Below, one piece after another: positions 16,992 to 25,791 of a stretch of 64,000 nt of DNA. The translations under genes were made by a program, and so were the position numbers. How positions within the stretch are numbered: the first letter of the stretch is position 1; every line of letters starts with the position of its first letter. The notes under the pieces are model-generated. The model had not been told where the DNA came from. It was given only the letters and a program-made list of their open reading frames with translations, and searched no databases. The DNA comes from Gemmatimonas sp. (GTDB lineage Bacteria; Gemmatimonadota; Gemmatimonadetes; Gemmatimonadales; Gemmatimonadaceae): assembly GCA_023910675.1 (NCBI GenBank), contig JAAVWC010000013.1:1-64000 (forward strand), in the 5' to 3' direction.

Positions 16992-17410
16992 GTGCTCCTC
17001 GGATAGGTGGTTACGGACTCAGACCAAACCATACCACACAGACTGCGGGGCTGGCAAGCAAGTCACAGGATGTCGGCGACTTCTCCCTCCCCTCTACTAC
17101 GCCACGCCTCGGCTACGAGTTCCATGGCCCGAACAATACAATTGGCCCAACACTCTGACCCGCAACACTTTAGCCGTCTCTCTGCATGACGAAATAAAGC
17201 TGCCAGGCGCCGACGCCCAGTAACCTGTTTGCAGCCCGGCCATCCAGTATCCAGCTTGGGCCTCCGATCGAGTTTATCGGCTGTGATTACCGCCGACCTC
17301 TGTCTGGCGACGATGCAGGGGCTCGATTTTCATGTAGCTCGAGTCGTTCGGAAGGCGGCCGTGACCCGCGCACTCCGTTATGGTGGGCATCACCCCCGTG
17401 AGGAGACACG
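16992..17410. other. Intergenic region between divergent genes
   Basis: This 419-bp region should hold promoters for the small minus-strand gene and for the DUF5131 gene (GAGGAG near 17399-17404 is the latter's ribosome binding site). No coding frame or RNA gene is supported. Confidence 0.5.
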
Positions 17411-18124
17411 ATGAAGCGTACGACGGGCATCGAGTGGACAGACGTTACGTGGAACCCGATGACCGGTTGCACGGAGATCTCCGCTGGATGCGATCACTGC
17501 TATGCGGCGTCAATGGCTCGTACTCGCCTCGATACGATCTATCGGCAGCGGCTCCCCGTCCGAGACACGCCGGAGAATCGGGTAGATCCATTTGCCCCGC
17601 GGTTCTGGCCAGAGCGCTTGCGGCTGCCCGCGAGCTGGCGGGCGCCCCGTCGCGTGTTTGTAAACAGCATGTCTGACGTCTTTCACGCCCATTTCACGGA
17701 GGCGCAGATCCGCAAGGTCTGGGAGGCGATGGTGGCAGCCCCACAGCATCAGTTCCAGGTGCTGACGAAGCGCCCGGAGCGCGCACGACGACTCGCCGAT
17801 CGCCTTGAGTGGCCGTCACATGTCTGGCTTGGTGTCTCCGTCGAACACGAAGACACAGCACGGCGGATAGACGTGCTCCGAGAGATTCCTGCCGTCGTGC
17901 GCTTCGTGAGCGCAGAGCCTCTGCTGGGGCCCCTCGATACCGTGGACTTCCGCGGCATGGATTGGGTGATTGGCGGAGGAGAGAGTGGCCGCGGCGCACG
18001 CCCGGTCTCGCTGGAATTCGCGCGAGGGCTCCGTGATGCCGTGAAGCGCGCCGGTGCGGCTTTTTTCTGGAAGCAGTGGGGCGGCACCCACCCGAAGGCG
18101 GGCGGGCGCCTACTAGCAGGGTGA
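17411..18124 (+). CDS. DUF5131 (phage Gp37/Gp68-type) protein, C terminus cut by IS5 relic
   Basis: This is a phage and defence-island associated family of unknown biochemical role. The N terminus shows the hallmark 'TWNPMTGCTEISAGCDHCYA' Cys cluster (C-x6-C-x2-C). 'FVNSMSDVFH', 'FQVLTKRPERA', 'WLGVSVE' and 'FVSAEPLLGPL' follow in the expected order, and it ends with 'FFWKQWGG'. Native sequence stops at '..GRLL': the IS5 left end begins at 18117, and the last codons (A, G, stop) come from the IS. About 20 C-terminal residues of the usual family are lost, so function is doubtful. In many genomes this family pairs with a TcmP protein, which is not present here. A GAGGAG site precedes ATG 17411. 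Confidence 0.85.
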   Translation: MKRTTGIEWTDVTWNPMTGCTEISAGCDHCYAASMARTRLDTIYRQRLPVRDTPENRVDPFAPRFWPERLRLPASWRAPRRVFVNSMSDVFHAHFTEAQIRKVWEAMVAAPQHQFQVLTKRPERARRLADRLEWPSHVWLGVSVEHEDTARRIDVLREIPAVVRFVSAEPLLGPLDTVDFRGMDWVIGGGESGRGARPVSLEFARGLRDAVKRAGAAFFWKQWGGTHPKAGGRLLAG

Positions 18125-18243
18125 TGAAAAAGTCGCCGTAAAAACCTGGCGTATGGCGCGCCGTGTTGTATGGTGGGCGCGACTCTTTCCCGAGGCGTTT
18201 CCGATGCGTGGTGCCGATCAGCCGCAGTCGACGATGTTCAGCT
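18117..18243 (+). mobile_element. 127-bp left-end relic of an IS5-family element
   Basis: Nearly identical to the first 127 bases of the complete IS5 element starting at 20835 (same CAGGGTGATGAAAAAGT end), differing where that copy has TATACT. It is preceded by CTAG (18113-18116), the 4-bp target preferred by this family. It ends exactly where the IS21 terminus begins, so IS21 truncated or recombined with it. Confidence 0.85.
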
Positions 18244-18249
18244 GCGTAT

Positions 18250-18405
18250 TACGGCGCAAACCGGCCACCCATTCTGGTTGAATCCGGCCACCCATTCCGG
18301 TTGAATCCGGCCACCCATTCCGGTTGAATCCGGCCACGCATTCCGGGTGAATCCGGCCACCCATTCTGGGTGATTCCGGCCACTCATTCTGGCGGAATCC
18401 GGCCA
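18250..18405. repeat. IS21 left terminal repeats (about six 23-bp copies)
   Basis: Tandem variants of AATCCGGCCACCCATTCCGG, with no spacers between copies. They are probable transposase binding sites of the second IS21 element. Confidence 0.85.
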
Positions 18406-18499
18406 GGGGGCTACTAGCGGTGTTGCTGCAGTGACTGGTGTGGGATCCCCACCCCGCGTGATTCGTGCGTCCTTCCGGGACTTTAACCGGAGTGACCGC

Positions 18500-20077
18500 G
18501 TGCCCCGCGACAGGATCCCGATGCGAATGATTCGAGATGTACTCCGCCTCCGATTGGAAGCGGGCCTCAGCGAACGGCGCGCCGCGCGCAGCCTCGGCGT
18601 GCCGCGAAGCACGGTGCAGGACTACTGTGCGCGCTTCCGTGCGAGCGGGTTAACGTGGCCCCTCGCGACCGCGCTCACCGATGGCGCCCTCGAGGACGCC
18701 CTCTTCGCGCGCGCGACGACGCCCTCGTCGGCCACGCGCCCGCTCCCCGAGTGGGCGGTGATCGCGCAGGAGAAGCAGCAGAAAGGCGTGACCTTGTGGC
18801 TGCTGTGGCACGAGTACCGAGCGCGCGAACCGGCGGGGTACAGCTACAGCCAGTTCGCCGTCCACTATCGGCAGTGGCGCGCCACGATCGATCCGGTCAT
18901 GCGGCAAGAGTATCGCGCCGGCGAACGCCTCTTCGTCGACTACGCGGGGCTGACCGTCGACATCGTCGACGCCACCACCGGTGAGATCCGCGAGGCACAG
19001 ATCTTCGTCGCGGCGCTCGGCGCGAGCAACTACACGTTTGCTGAAGCGACGTGGACGCAATCGCTCCCCGATTGGATCGCGTCGCATGTGCGCATGCTGG
19101 AGTTTTTCGGGGGCGTCACGGCCCTGCTGATCCCGGACAACCTCAAGGCGGGCGTGACGTACGCGTCGTACTACGCGCCGGAGATCAACGCGACCTATGC
19201 CGAGTTCGCCACGCACTATGGCACCGCGGTGTTGCCCACGCGCGTCGCCGCGCCGCGCGACAAAGCGAAAGTGGAAACGGCGGTGCAGATCGTCGAGCGC
19301 GAACTGCTCGCCCCGCTGCGCCATCACCGCTTTACCTCGCTGGCCGAGCTGAATGAGGCGCTGCGCGAACGCTTGGAGGCCCTGAACGATCGCCCCTTTC
19401 AGAAGCTCCCCGGCACCCGCCGGTCACGCTTTGCGGAGACCGATCGCCCCGCCCTGCGCCCACTCCCCGCCACGCGCTACGAGTATGCCGAGTGGCGCAC
19501 GGCGAAGGTGAACATCGATTACCACATCGCCGTGGAGAAGCACTGTTACAGCGTGCCGTACACGCTCGTGCGCGCGACCGTCGACGTGCGCCTCACCGCG
19601 ACGATGTGCGAGATCTTGCATCAAGGCACCCGCGTGGCCGCGCACGTGCGGCGCCAGACGCCAGGCGGCTACTCCACCGATCCCGCGCATCGGCCGAAGT
19701 CGCACGCGCGCCATGTCGAGTGGACCCCCTCACGCCTCGTGCGCTGGGGCGAATCCATCGGGGTCGCGACGGGCGCGGTGGTCGCGCACATCCTCGAGCA
19801 TAAGCCGCATCCCGAGCAAGGCTATCGCGCCTGCCTCGGCCTCTTGTCGCTCGGGAAACGGTACGGCGACGCCCGCCTCGAGGCCGCGGCGCAGCGTGCG
19901 CAGACCACCGGCGCGATGACGTATCGCTCGCTGCACTCGATCCTCAAACTCGGCCTCGATCAATCGCCACCCGAGACGATGGAGGCGACCACCAACCTTC
20001 CGGCCACGCACGACAACGTGCGCGGCGCCGCGTACTTCGCGGCGTCCGCCTCACTTCCCCTCTTTGGAGTCGAATAG
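18500..20077 (+). CDS. istA: IstA-type DDE transposase, second IS21 element
   Basis: About 525 residues from GTG 18500, which gives an N terminus (PRDRIPMRMIRDVLRL) that aligns with the other IstA. The HTH lies at about residues 25-50 ('ARSLGVPRSTVQDYCARF'). Core catalytic residues are Asp in 'LFVDYAGLTV', Asp in 'LIPDNLKAG' and Glu in 'KVETAVQIVERE'. The C-terminal 'YHIAVEKHCYSVPY' block matches IstA. It is intact. Its stop (TAG 20075) is directly followed by istB at 20079. Confidence 0.92.
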   Translation: MPRDRIPMRMIRDVLRLRLEAGLSERRAARSLGVPRSTVQDYCARFRASGLTWPLATALTDGALEDALFARATTPSSATRPLPEWAVIAQEKQQKGVTLWLLWHEYRAREPAGYSYSQFAVHYRQWRATIDPVMRQEYRAGERLFVDYAGLTVDIVDATTGEIREAQIFVAALGASNYTFAEATWTQSLPDWIASHVRMLEFFGGVTALLIPDNLKAGVTYASYYAPEINATYAEFATHYGTAVLPTRVAAPRDKAKVETAVQIVERELLAPLRHHRFTSLAELNEALRERLEALNDRPFQKLPGTRRSRFAETDRPALRPLPATRYEYAEWRTAKVNIDYHIAVEKHCYSVPYTLVRATVDVRLTATMCEILHQGTRVAAHVRRQTPGGYSTDPAHRPKSHARHVEWTPSRLVRWGESIGVATGAVVAHILEHKPHPEQGYRACLGLLSLGKRYGDARLEAAAQRAQTTGAMTYRSLHSILKLGLDQSPPETMEATTNLPATHDNVRGAAYFAASASLPLFGVE

Positions 20078-20078
20078 C

Positions 20079-20834
20079 ATGCTCGCCCAACAAACCACCG
20101 ACCTGCTGCATCGTTTGAAACTCCCCGCGATGGCGGAAGCGCTCGATGAACAGCGGCGACAGCCCGATGTCGTCTCGCTCGATTTTGAAGATCGTCTGGC
20201 GCTGCTCTTGGAACGCGAACACGTCGCGCGCGAGAATCGCCGCGTGACGCGGCTACTCCAGATCGCGCGGCTCCGCCATAGTGCGTCGATCGAAGACGTG
20301 AACTTTCGCGTGAAGCGCGGGCTCGACAAATCGCAGCTCTTGCGGCTCGCGACCGGCGATTGGATCCAGCAACACGGGGTCCTGTTAATTACCGGTCCAA
20401 CGGGTACCGGGAAGTCGTGGTTAGCGTGTGCGCTTGGGCATAGTGCGTGTCGCCACGGCTACGTCGTGCGCTATCTGCGCTTGCCACGACTGCTGCCGGA
20501 ACTCGCGATCGCGCGTAGCGACGGCACGTACGGCAAGGTGCTCGCGCAACTCGGCAAAGCGGATCTCTTGATCCTCGACGACTGGGGCCTCGCCCCCATC
20601 GGGGATCGCGAACGCCGCGATCTCTTGGAGATGATCGAGGATCGCACGGGCCGTCGCGCGACGCTGCTGACGAGCCAAGTCCCCGTCGAGCACTGGCACG
20701 AAGGCGTCGGCGATGCCACCTTCGGGGACGCGATCATGGATCGTTTGGTCCACCACGCGCACCGCATCACACTCACCGGAGGATCGCTGCGTAAACTCGG
20801 CGCGAGCGCCGCGACCGACACCGCCACACCCTAA
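20079..20834 (+). CDS. istB: IstB-type ATPase, second IS21 element
   Basis: A 251-residue AAA+ helper ATPase with Walker A ITGPTGTGKSW, Walker B LLILDDWG and the C-terminal 'LVHHAHRITLTGGSL'. ATG 20079 sits 1 bp after the istA stop. The stop codon TAA at 20832-20834 is part of the CTAA target at which IS5 inserted, so the gene itself was not disrupted. Confidence 0.92.
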   Translation: MLAQQTTDLLHRLKLPAMAEALDEQRRQPDVVSLDFEDRLALLLEREHVARENRRVTRLLQIARLRHSASIEDVNFRVKRGLDKSQLLRLATGDWIQQHGVLLITGPTGTGKSWLACALGHSACRHGYVVRYLRLPRLLPELAIARSDGTYGKVLAQLGKADLLILDDWGLAPIGDRERRDLLEMIEDRTGRRATLLTSQVPVEHWHEGVGDATFGDAIMDRLVHHAHRITLTGGSLRKLGASAATDTATP

Positions 20835-22186
20835 CAGGGTGATGAAAAAGTCGCCGTAAAAACCTGGCGTATGGCGCGCCGTGTTGTATACTGGGCGCGA
20901 CTCTTTCCCGAGGCGTTTCCGATGCGTGGTGCCGATCAGCCGCAGTCGACGATGTTCAGCTACGTGTCCATTGAGGACCGGATCCCGGCCGATCATCCGC
21001 TGCGCGCGATGCACGCGCTGGTGCAGCCGATCCTGCGGGCGCTCTCCCCGCGCTTTGCGGATCTGTATTCGGCCATGGGCCGCCCGTCGATTCCGCCCGA
21101 GCGCCTCCTGCGCGCGCTGCTCTTGCAGGCCCTGTACACGATCCGCAGCGAGCGCCAGTTGATGGAGCAGCTCGACTACAATCTCCTGTTCCGCTGGTTC
21201 GTCGGCCTCAATCCGGATGATCCCATCTGGGTGCCGACGGTCTTCAGCAAGAATCGCGAGCGCTTGATGGACGGCGGGATTGCCGACGCGTTTTTGCAGG
21301 AAGTGTTGCGGGTCGCCGAGTCGCATGGCCTGCTCTCGCATGAGCACTTCACCGTCGATGGGACGCTGCTCGACGCGTGGGCCAGTCAGAAGAGTGTGCA
21401 ACCGAAGGATCCCGCCGCCCGGACGCCGCGCGACGATGGCGATCCCAAGAATCCGACCGTCAACTTCCGGCAGCAGCGGCGCACGAACGAGACACACCAG
21501 TCGACGACGGACCCCGACGCGCGGTTGGCGCGGAAGAGTAGTGGCACCGCGTCCATCGTGGGCTATCTCGGCAGTGTGTTGATGGACAATCGGCACGGGC
21601 TGATCGTCGCCACGGATGTGCGCGCGCCAGGCTACGAGAGTGAGCGCGACGCGGCGTTGGAGATGCTGACGACGTTGGAGCCCCGGGCCCGGCGGCGCAC
21701 GCTCGGCGCGGACAAAGGCTACGACTCCCCGGCCTTTGTGGAGGGCGTGCGCGCCGCCGGCGCCACGCCGCACGTGGCGCAGAACCTTCACGCCCGCAAA
21801 CCGCGCAGCGCCGTGGATGACCGCACCACGCGGCACGACGGCTACGCGATCAGTCAACAAAAGCGGAAGCTGGTGGAGGAGAGCTTCGGCTGGGGCAAAG
21901 TGGTCGGCGGGCTGCGCAAACTGCATCACCGCGGCCAACGCCGCGTCGACTTCGTGTTTCGCTTCGTACACGCCGCGTACAATCTCGTGCGGATCCGCAC
22001 GCTGATCCGTCGGCCTGCGGGTGCGTGACGCGCGACGCGGGCCCCGGCGGCCGCCGGATGCCGGCCAAAGCGGGGCCGCCGAGCACGTGGGCATTGCCCC
22101 CCGCACGAAATTCACGCGCAATAATCGCTGAACACGTCAGCGGGACGCAAAAAGTCACGTCCATCCGCCACTTTTTCATCACCCTG
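20835..22186 (+). mobile_element. Complete IS5-family element (1352 bp) nested in IS21
   Basis: Inverted ends CAGGGTGATGAAAAAGT at 20835 and at 22186 (complement). The flanking direct repeat is CTAA at 20831-20834 and 22187-22190, the 4-bp YTAR-type target duplication of the IS5 family. It carries one transposase. The intact duplication shows a simple, probably recent insertion. Confidence 0.93.
20922..22028 (+). CDS. IS5-family DDE transposase
   Basis: A 368-residue protein. An N-terminal DUF772-type domain ('FSYVSIEDRIPADHPLRAM' up to 'LNPDDPIWVPTVFSKNRERL') is followed by the DDE core: Asp in 'HFTVDGTLLDAWAS', Asp in 'LGADKGYDSPAF' and Glu in 'KLVEESFGWGKV'. ATG 20922 is chosen over the earlier in-frame ATG 20871 because the latter would include the promoter region of the IS (TATACT near 20887). 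It is intact. Confidence 0.9.
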   Translation: MRGADQPQSTMFSYVSIEDRIPADHPLRAMHALVQPILRALSPRFADLYSAMGRPSIPPERLLRALLLQALYTIRSERQLMEQLDYNLLFRWFVGLNPDDPIWVPTVFSKNRERLMDGGIADAFLQEVLRVAESHGLLSHEHFTVDGTLLDAWASQKSVQPKDPAARTPRDDGDPKNPTVNFRQQRRTNETHQSTTDPDARLARKSSGTASIVGYLGSVLMDNRHGLIVATDVRAPGYESERDAALEMLTTLEPRARRRTLGADKGYDSPAFVEGVRAAGATPHVAQNLHARKPRSAVDDRTTRHDGYAISQQKRKLVEESFGWGKVVGGLRKLHHRGQRRVDFVFRFVHAAYNLVRIRTLIRRPAGA

Positions 22187-22234
22187 CTAATTCCTCTCAC
22201 CGATCCCACGCCCGCAGCGCGACGACACCACCAG

Positions 22235-22337
22235 CCGTAACCCCTGGCCGAAATGGGCCAGACGCGGTGGCCGAATTGAACCAGAATGCCTGGCCGAATT
22301 GAATCGGATTAGGTGGCCGCTTTGACCGGAATACGCA
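22235..22337. repeat. IS21 right terminal repeats (four degenerate copies)
   Basis: Variants of TGGCCGAATTGAACC repeat about every 23 bp, inverted relative to the left-end array, and end in ATACGCA at 22337. Confidence 0.7.
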
Positions 22338-22486
22338 CCCTGCACTTGGTTCGACATGGCTATGCGCCCATTAGCGCGCTGCGCCAGCTTGATGCGGCGT
22401 GGCGCTGCGATGCGCGCAGTCAGGTGTGGCCGCGATGTCCGCAAACGGAAGGGCAGAGGAGATTCATCATGGAGACGGTCGATTGA
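22338..22486 (+). pseudogene. Possible 3' remnant of a gene cut by IS21
   Basis: An open frame of about 49 codons enters from the IS21 end and stops at TGA 22484, overlapping the TTG start of the DUF3293 gene. The peptide ('LVRHGYAPISALRQLDAAW') is not recognised. The overlap with the next gene suggests a former coupled upstream gene. Confidence 0.3.
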
Positions 22487-22920
22487 GCTTTCATCCCGCG
22501 TACTTCAACACGCGATTTCGCGTGGAGCAGATGCCATCGTCGTGGCCCGAGTCGTTCGTGATCGTGACAGCCTATGCCACGACGGGCGAGCAGTGGTCGG
22601 ACGAGGAGAATGAGCGGGCGGATGAGGCCCTGCGGCGGCGCCTGAACGAGCTGGATGTCTGGATCACGCGTATCACCGGATTCTACCACGGCATTGGGCA
22701 CACGGAGCCCGGGTGGGCGGTCGAGATCGATCTGGCAACCGGGATCGGCCTAGGGCGGGATTACCGGCAGGACGCGATTTTCCACGTGGAAGGCGACCGG
22801 CTCGCGGTGGTGTCCTGCGCCGAACAGGACGTGGCGGCAGTTGGCAGCTTTCGGGAACGCGTCGATCCGGCTGCCACGCAAGCATTCGCAATCAATACGC
22901 AATCACTAGACCTCCCGTGA
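22483..22920 (+). CDS. DUF3293 family protein
   Basis: A 145-residue protein of unknown function. Family pattern: 'FVIVTAYATTGEQW' near the N terminus, 'ENERADEALRRRL', 'HTEPGWAV', then 'LGRDYRQDAIFHVEGDRLAVV'. The Q-D-A-I-F core near the C terminus is typical. Start TTG 22483 is inferred because the homology begins right after it ('SFHPAYFNTRF') and it overlaps the preceding stop; no better in-frame start lies close. DUF3293 genes are often small accessory genes, and no pathway can be assigned from context. It is followed by a promoter for the restriction operon. Confidence 0.72.
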   Translation: MSFHPAYFNTRFRVEQMPSSWPESFVIVTAYATTGEQWSDEENERADEALRRRLNELDVWITRITGFYHGIGHTEPGWAVEIDLATGIGLGRDYRQDAIFHVEGDRLAVVSCAEQDVAAVGSFRERVDPAATQAFAINTQSLDLP

Positions 22921-22946
22921 TAGTAACCCTGTGAGTTTGTGAACCC

Positions 22947-22975
22947 TTGACAGGCTTTCAAAGTGTTCGTATTGT
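22947..22975 (+). promoter_or_regulatory. Sigma-70-like promoter for the restriction operon
   Basis: -35 TTGACA (22947-22952), a 17-bp spacer and -10 TATTGT (22970-22975), about 50 bp before the NYN gene start. It is the best consensus match in this gap. Confidence 0.55.
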
Positions 22976-23023
22976 ATTGTCGTCGCCGCACGGTTCCTCT
23001 CAATCGCCAATCGGGAAACCCCA

Positions 23024-23560
23024 ATGCTCGCCTCCTTCAAGGCATCCGCTGCACGGTCGCTGTGCCTGGTCCCAGACCGCGTTGTCCCCCGCGCGAAGCA
23101 CCTCCCCGCCGGGCGCACCCTGCATCTCGTGGATATCGAGAACCTCGCGGGTGCCGCCCGGGAGTACCGCTGTTCCGCAGCTGAGGCGCTGGCCCAGTAC
23201 CGCGCGCTGGCTGGAGTCCGAGAGGACGATCATGTAGTGATCGCCGCCGGCGGCCTCATGGCGTTCCGCGCCGGCAACCTGTGGGCGGGGGCCCGCGTCG
23301 TCGCTGCACGCGGCGTGAATGGCGCCGATCTGGCGCTGATCAACGAAGTGAGCGTCCCGGAGAGCATCGCCGCACGCTTCGACCGCGTCGTCATCGGCTC
23401 GGGCGACGGCATCTTCGTCGAGTCCATCAATGCACTGCGCCGCCTCGGTATTCCCGTCGGGGTGGTTGCTCCCATTGGGGGACTCTCGGCGCACAGCTAC
23501 CGGGCCGCGTCTTTCGTTCGCGTGATGCTTCCCGCATGCACGCATCAGGAGGCGGCGTGA
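23024..23560 (+). CDS. NYN (PIN-like) domain protein, putative RNase
   Basis: A 178-residue protein. NYN domains belong to the PIN-like nuclease fold and usually cleave RNA using clustered acidic residues. Visible acidic positions are D37 and E39 ('LVDIENL'), D102 ('NGADLALI') and D128 ('IGSGDGIF'), in the spacing expected for the fold. The C terminus carries 'GIPVGVVAP'. The first 30 residues are an arginine-rich extension. The stop overlaps the GTG of the HTH-methylase fusion (GTGA), so the two are translationally coupled and start the restriction operon. A defence-effector or RNA-processing role is an inference from context. Confidence 0.7.
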   Translation: MLASFKASAARSLCLVPDRVVPRAKHLPAGRTLHLVDIENLAGAAREYRCSAAEALAQYRALAGVREDDHVVIAAGGLMAFRAGNLWAGARVVAARGVNGADLALINEVSVPESIAARFDRVVIGSGDGIFVESINALRRLGIPVGVVAPIGGLSAHSYRAASFVRVMLPACTHQEAA

Positions 23561-25782
23561 TCGACCCGCAGCAGAACGCTCGCGTGACGGTGAGTGAGAT
23601 TGCCCAGCTCGCGGGGGTGTCCGTGTCCGCCGTGTCAAATTGGCGCAAGCGTTACGCGGACTTCCCAGTCCCCGTAGAGGGGACGGCCGCGGGAGACTTC
23701 TTCGCACTTAACGACGTGCTTGTATGGCTGGAGCGTCGCGGAAAGAAGGTGCGAGCTCCCAAGCCGGTGGGGCTCAACGAGCTCCTTTGGGGTGTCGCCA
23801 ATGCACTTCGTGACGTGGGCGAGGCGAACGAGTCGCTGTTGCTCGCCATGCTGCAGGTGCTCACCCTCTGGCGCTCCTCTATCAAGCTGAACGCTCGAGC
23901 CGTGTCTGAAGAGCCCTCGCTGTGGTCGGGACTCAGGGCCGCCTCCGAGGACCAACTTCCGGTTGCATGGAGGCATGCCGTCGAGTCCCTGCCCGTCGGC
24001 GACAATCCAGCCGTCCGCGAGGTGCTCAGTGCCCCCTCGGTCTCCTGGCGCGCTGTACGACAGGTCCTTGTTGCCGTTGATCGCCTCGCCAATGAAGGAA
24101 TGCGCGAAGCAACTGCGCGGGTGTTCGGCGAGGCAGTATCGCTCGTGATCGCGCAGATGCAGGATTCGCAAGCCATTCGCGTCTTCGGCTCTTCGACGCC
24201 GAGGAGTCTGACGTCCTTGATCGTGCAACTCCTGTCGCCGGTTCGTGGCATCGTGTATGACCCGGCCGCAGGACATGCGATGGCTCTGGCGGAGGCAGCA
24301 AGAGAGGCCAGCGAGGACATCCAACTCGTTGGGCAGGAGATCGCAGAATACAGCTGGCGTGTCGGCGTGCTGCATCTAGCGCTGTGTGGATTCGAGGCGA
24401 CCCTCAACAGAGGCGACACACTTCTGCACGATGCATTCCGTGGACGAGTCGCCGACCGGATCATTCTGGATCCACCCTTCAATACTCGACTGACGTCCAC
24501 GGACATCGTCTTCGATCCTCGCTGGAAGTACGGTACCTCCAATGTCGCGGACTGGATGTGGGCGCAGCACCTTCTGCATCACCTTGCCCCAAACGGGGTC
24601 GGCGTCATGGTGGTACCGATTGCGAGTCTGTCGCGCAGCGGACGCGATGCGATGATTCGTGCGCGTCTTGTCGAGGCAGGTGAACTTGATGCCGTTATCG
24701 CCCTCCCGCCCGGGCTCGTGGCAGGGGTCAATGTATTCACTGCACTGCTGCTCTTCGACCGAACGCGCGCGGCGAAACGGGGTGACGTGCTATTCGTAGA
24801 CGCTAGGCAGCTTGGTATGTCCAGGCGTGGGCTCACCAACGAGCTGACCCCGGAAGCGATCACCCGCATAGCCAACGCGGTGCGGACCTGGCGTTCAGGG
24901 CAGCCCGTCTCCGAGCCAACCTTCGCAGCCGTCGCAGGCGCCCCTGAGATTCTTGGTGGCACAGAGGCCGCCGGGGAGCAGGAGACCCATGCTGACCTCA
25001 CCCCGAACCGATTCATCCGCTACATCGCAGAGACGGACGAGGTGGACGCGCTGGAGCAGCTGGATGAGATCAAGACGACCCTTGAACTATCGAGGCGCGC
25101 CCTAGGCGAGACGGTCGCGCTGAATTCGGTCATCGATTCGGTTGCCTCGCGTTTGATACTTGCGCAGGAGGACTGGCCAGCGGTACGCCTCCGCGAGGTG
25201 CTCGAGGAGCGGCCGGTGGTTGGCAGTCGGGTTGATCCTGACGGTGGCGATGACGAGCGGCCTTTCGTGTCTACGAGCTTCGTCACCGGTAGCGGCGGAA
25301 AAATTGATCGACTACCGGAGGAAAAGACTCGCAGTAAGCGAAAGCTTCGTGCAGCGCGCCGCGGTGACGTGCTGCTCGCGTCACGCGGAATCGATGGTGC
25401 GAGCCGCCGGGTCTCGTGCGCGACCGTTGAAATAGACGCGGAACTGTCGTTCAGTGACTCGCTTCTCCTGTTGACGCCGAAGGTGGAGCTACTTGATCCG
25501 GACTACCTGCGGTACGCATTGACGTCGGGCACCGGCGTCGCGGCGCTCGCGGCCCTTTCCACCGGCACCACCATCGCAAACATCCGGCCGGATTCGCTTA
25601 TGGAGCTCGAAATCCGTGTTCCGCCCCTTCCTGTCCAAAGGCAGCTGGTCACCTCCCTCCGCGCTGTCGAAGACACGGCTGAGCAGTTGGCCTCGGCCGC
25701 TGATCAGGTCTCACAGTTGTTCAGTCTCCTTCGGAACGCGGCTGCGGTTGGCCTGCTGCAGCCCACGTCTACACAACACTGA
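23557..25782 (+). CDS. HTH / N6-methylase / specificity-domain fusion, type I R-M-like
   Basis: A 741-residue protein from GTG 23557, chosen because AGGAGG (23547-23552) lies 4 bp upstream and the start overlaps the NYN stop. An HTH of MerR/excisionase style is at 7-45 ('VTVSEIAQLAGVSVSAVSNW'). An HsdM-like methylase domain covers about 70-480: motif I reads DPAAGHA at 235-241, lacking the usual G-S-G, and motif IV is DPPF at 305-308. An HsdS-like target recognition domain covers about 530-741 ('WPAVRLREVLEE', 'LPVQRQLVTSLRAVEDTA'). It resembles a one-polypeptide M plus half-S subunit. The atypical motif I leaves SAM binding in question, so it may act as a DNA-binding regulator or partner of the complete HsdM 10 bp downstream. 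Confidence 0.75.
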   Translation: MIDPQQNARVTVSEIAQLAGVSVSAVSNWRKRYADFPVPVEGTAAGDFFALNDVLVWLERRGKKVRAPKPVGLNELLWGVANALRDVGEANESLLLAMLQVLTLWRSSIKLNARAVSEEPSLWSGLRAASEDQLPVAWRHAVESLPVGDNPAVREVLSAPSVSWRAVRQVLVAVDRLANEGMREATARVFGEAVSLVIAQMQDSQAIRVFGSSTPRSLTSLIVQLLSPVRGIVYDPAAGHAMALAEAAREASEDIQLVGQEIAEYSWRVGVLHLALCGFEATLNRGDTLLHDAFRGRVADRIILDPPFNTRLTSTDIVFDPRWKYGTSNVADWMWAQHLLHHLAPNGVGVMVVPIASLSRSGRDAMIRARLVEAGELDAVIALPPGLVAGVNVFTALLLFDRTRAAKRGDVLFVDARQLGMSRRGLTNELTPEAITRIANAVRTWRSGQPVSEPTFAAVAGAPEILGGTEAAGEQETHADLTPNRFIRYIAETDEVDALEQLDEIKTTLELSRRALGETVALNSVIDSVASRLILAQEDWPAVRLREVLEERPVVGSRVDPDGGDDERPFVSTSFVTGSGGKIDRLPEEKTRSKRKLRAARRGDVLLASRGIDGASRRVSCATVEIDAELSFSDSLLLLTPKVELLDPDYLRYALTSGTGVAALAALSTGTTIANIRPDSLMELEIRVPPLPVQRQLVTSLRAVEDTAEQLASAADQVSQLFSLLRNAAAVGLLQPTSTQH

Positions 25783-25791
25783 TCTCCAATC

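Larger units (their letters stand above)
18243..22337 (+). mobile_element. Second IS21-family element, carrying a nested IS5 element
   Basis: Termini TGCGTATTACGG at 18243 and, inverted, CCGGAATACGCA ending at 22337. istA and istB lie between multiple terminal repeats at each end. Without the nested IS5 and its duplicated CTAA it would be about 2.74 kb, a normal IS21 length. Flanking bases do not match, so no target duplication is visible, consistent with rearrangement at the IS5 relic. It differs clearly in protein sequence and terminal repeats from the IS21 element at 12.3-15 kb. Confidence 0.88.

Noticed and set aside
18109..18418. CTACTAGC at 18109 and 18411 as a target-site duplication
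   Set aside because: The second copy lies inside the IS21 left end, whose terminus is at 18243. The 8-bp match is best treated as chance around a CTAG.
24459..24480. Calling the HTH-methylase fusion dead because of DPPF
   Set aside because: D/N/S are all tolerated at the first position of motif IV; only the motif I change is noteworthy, so inactivity is not claimed.
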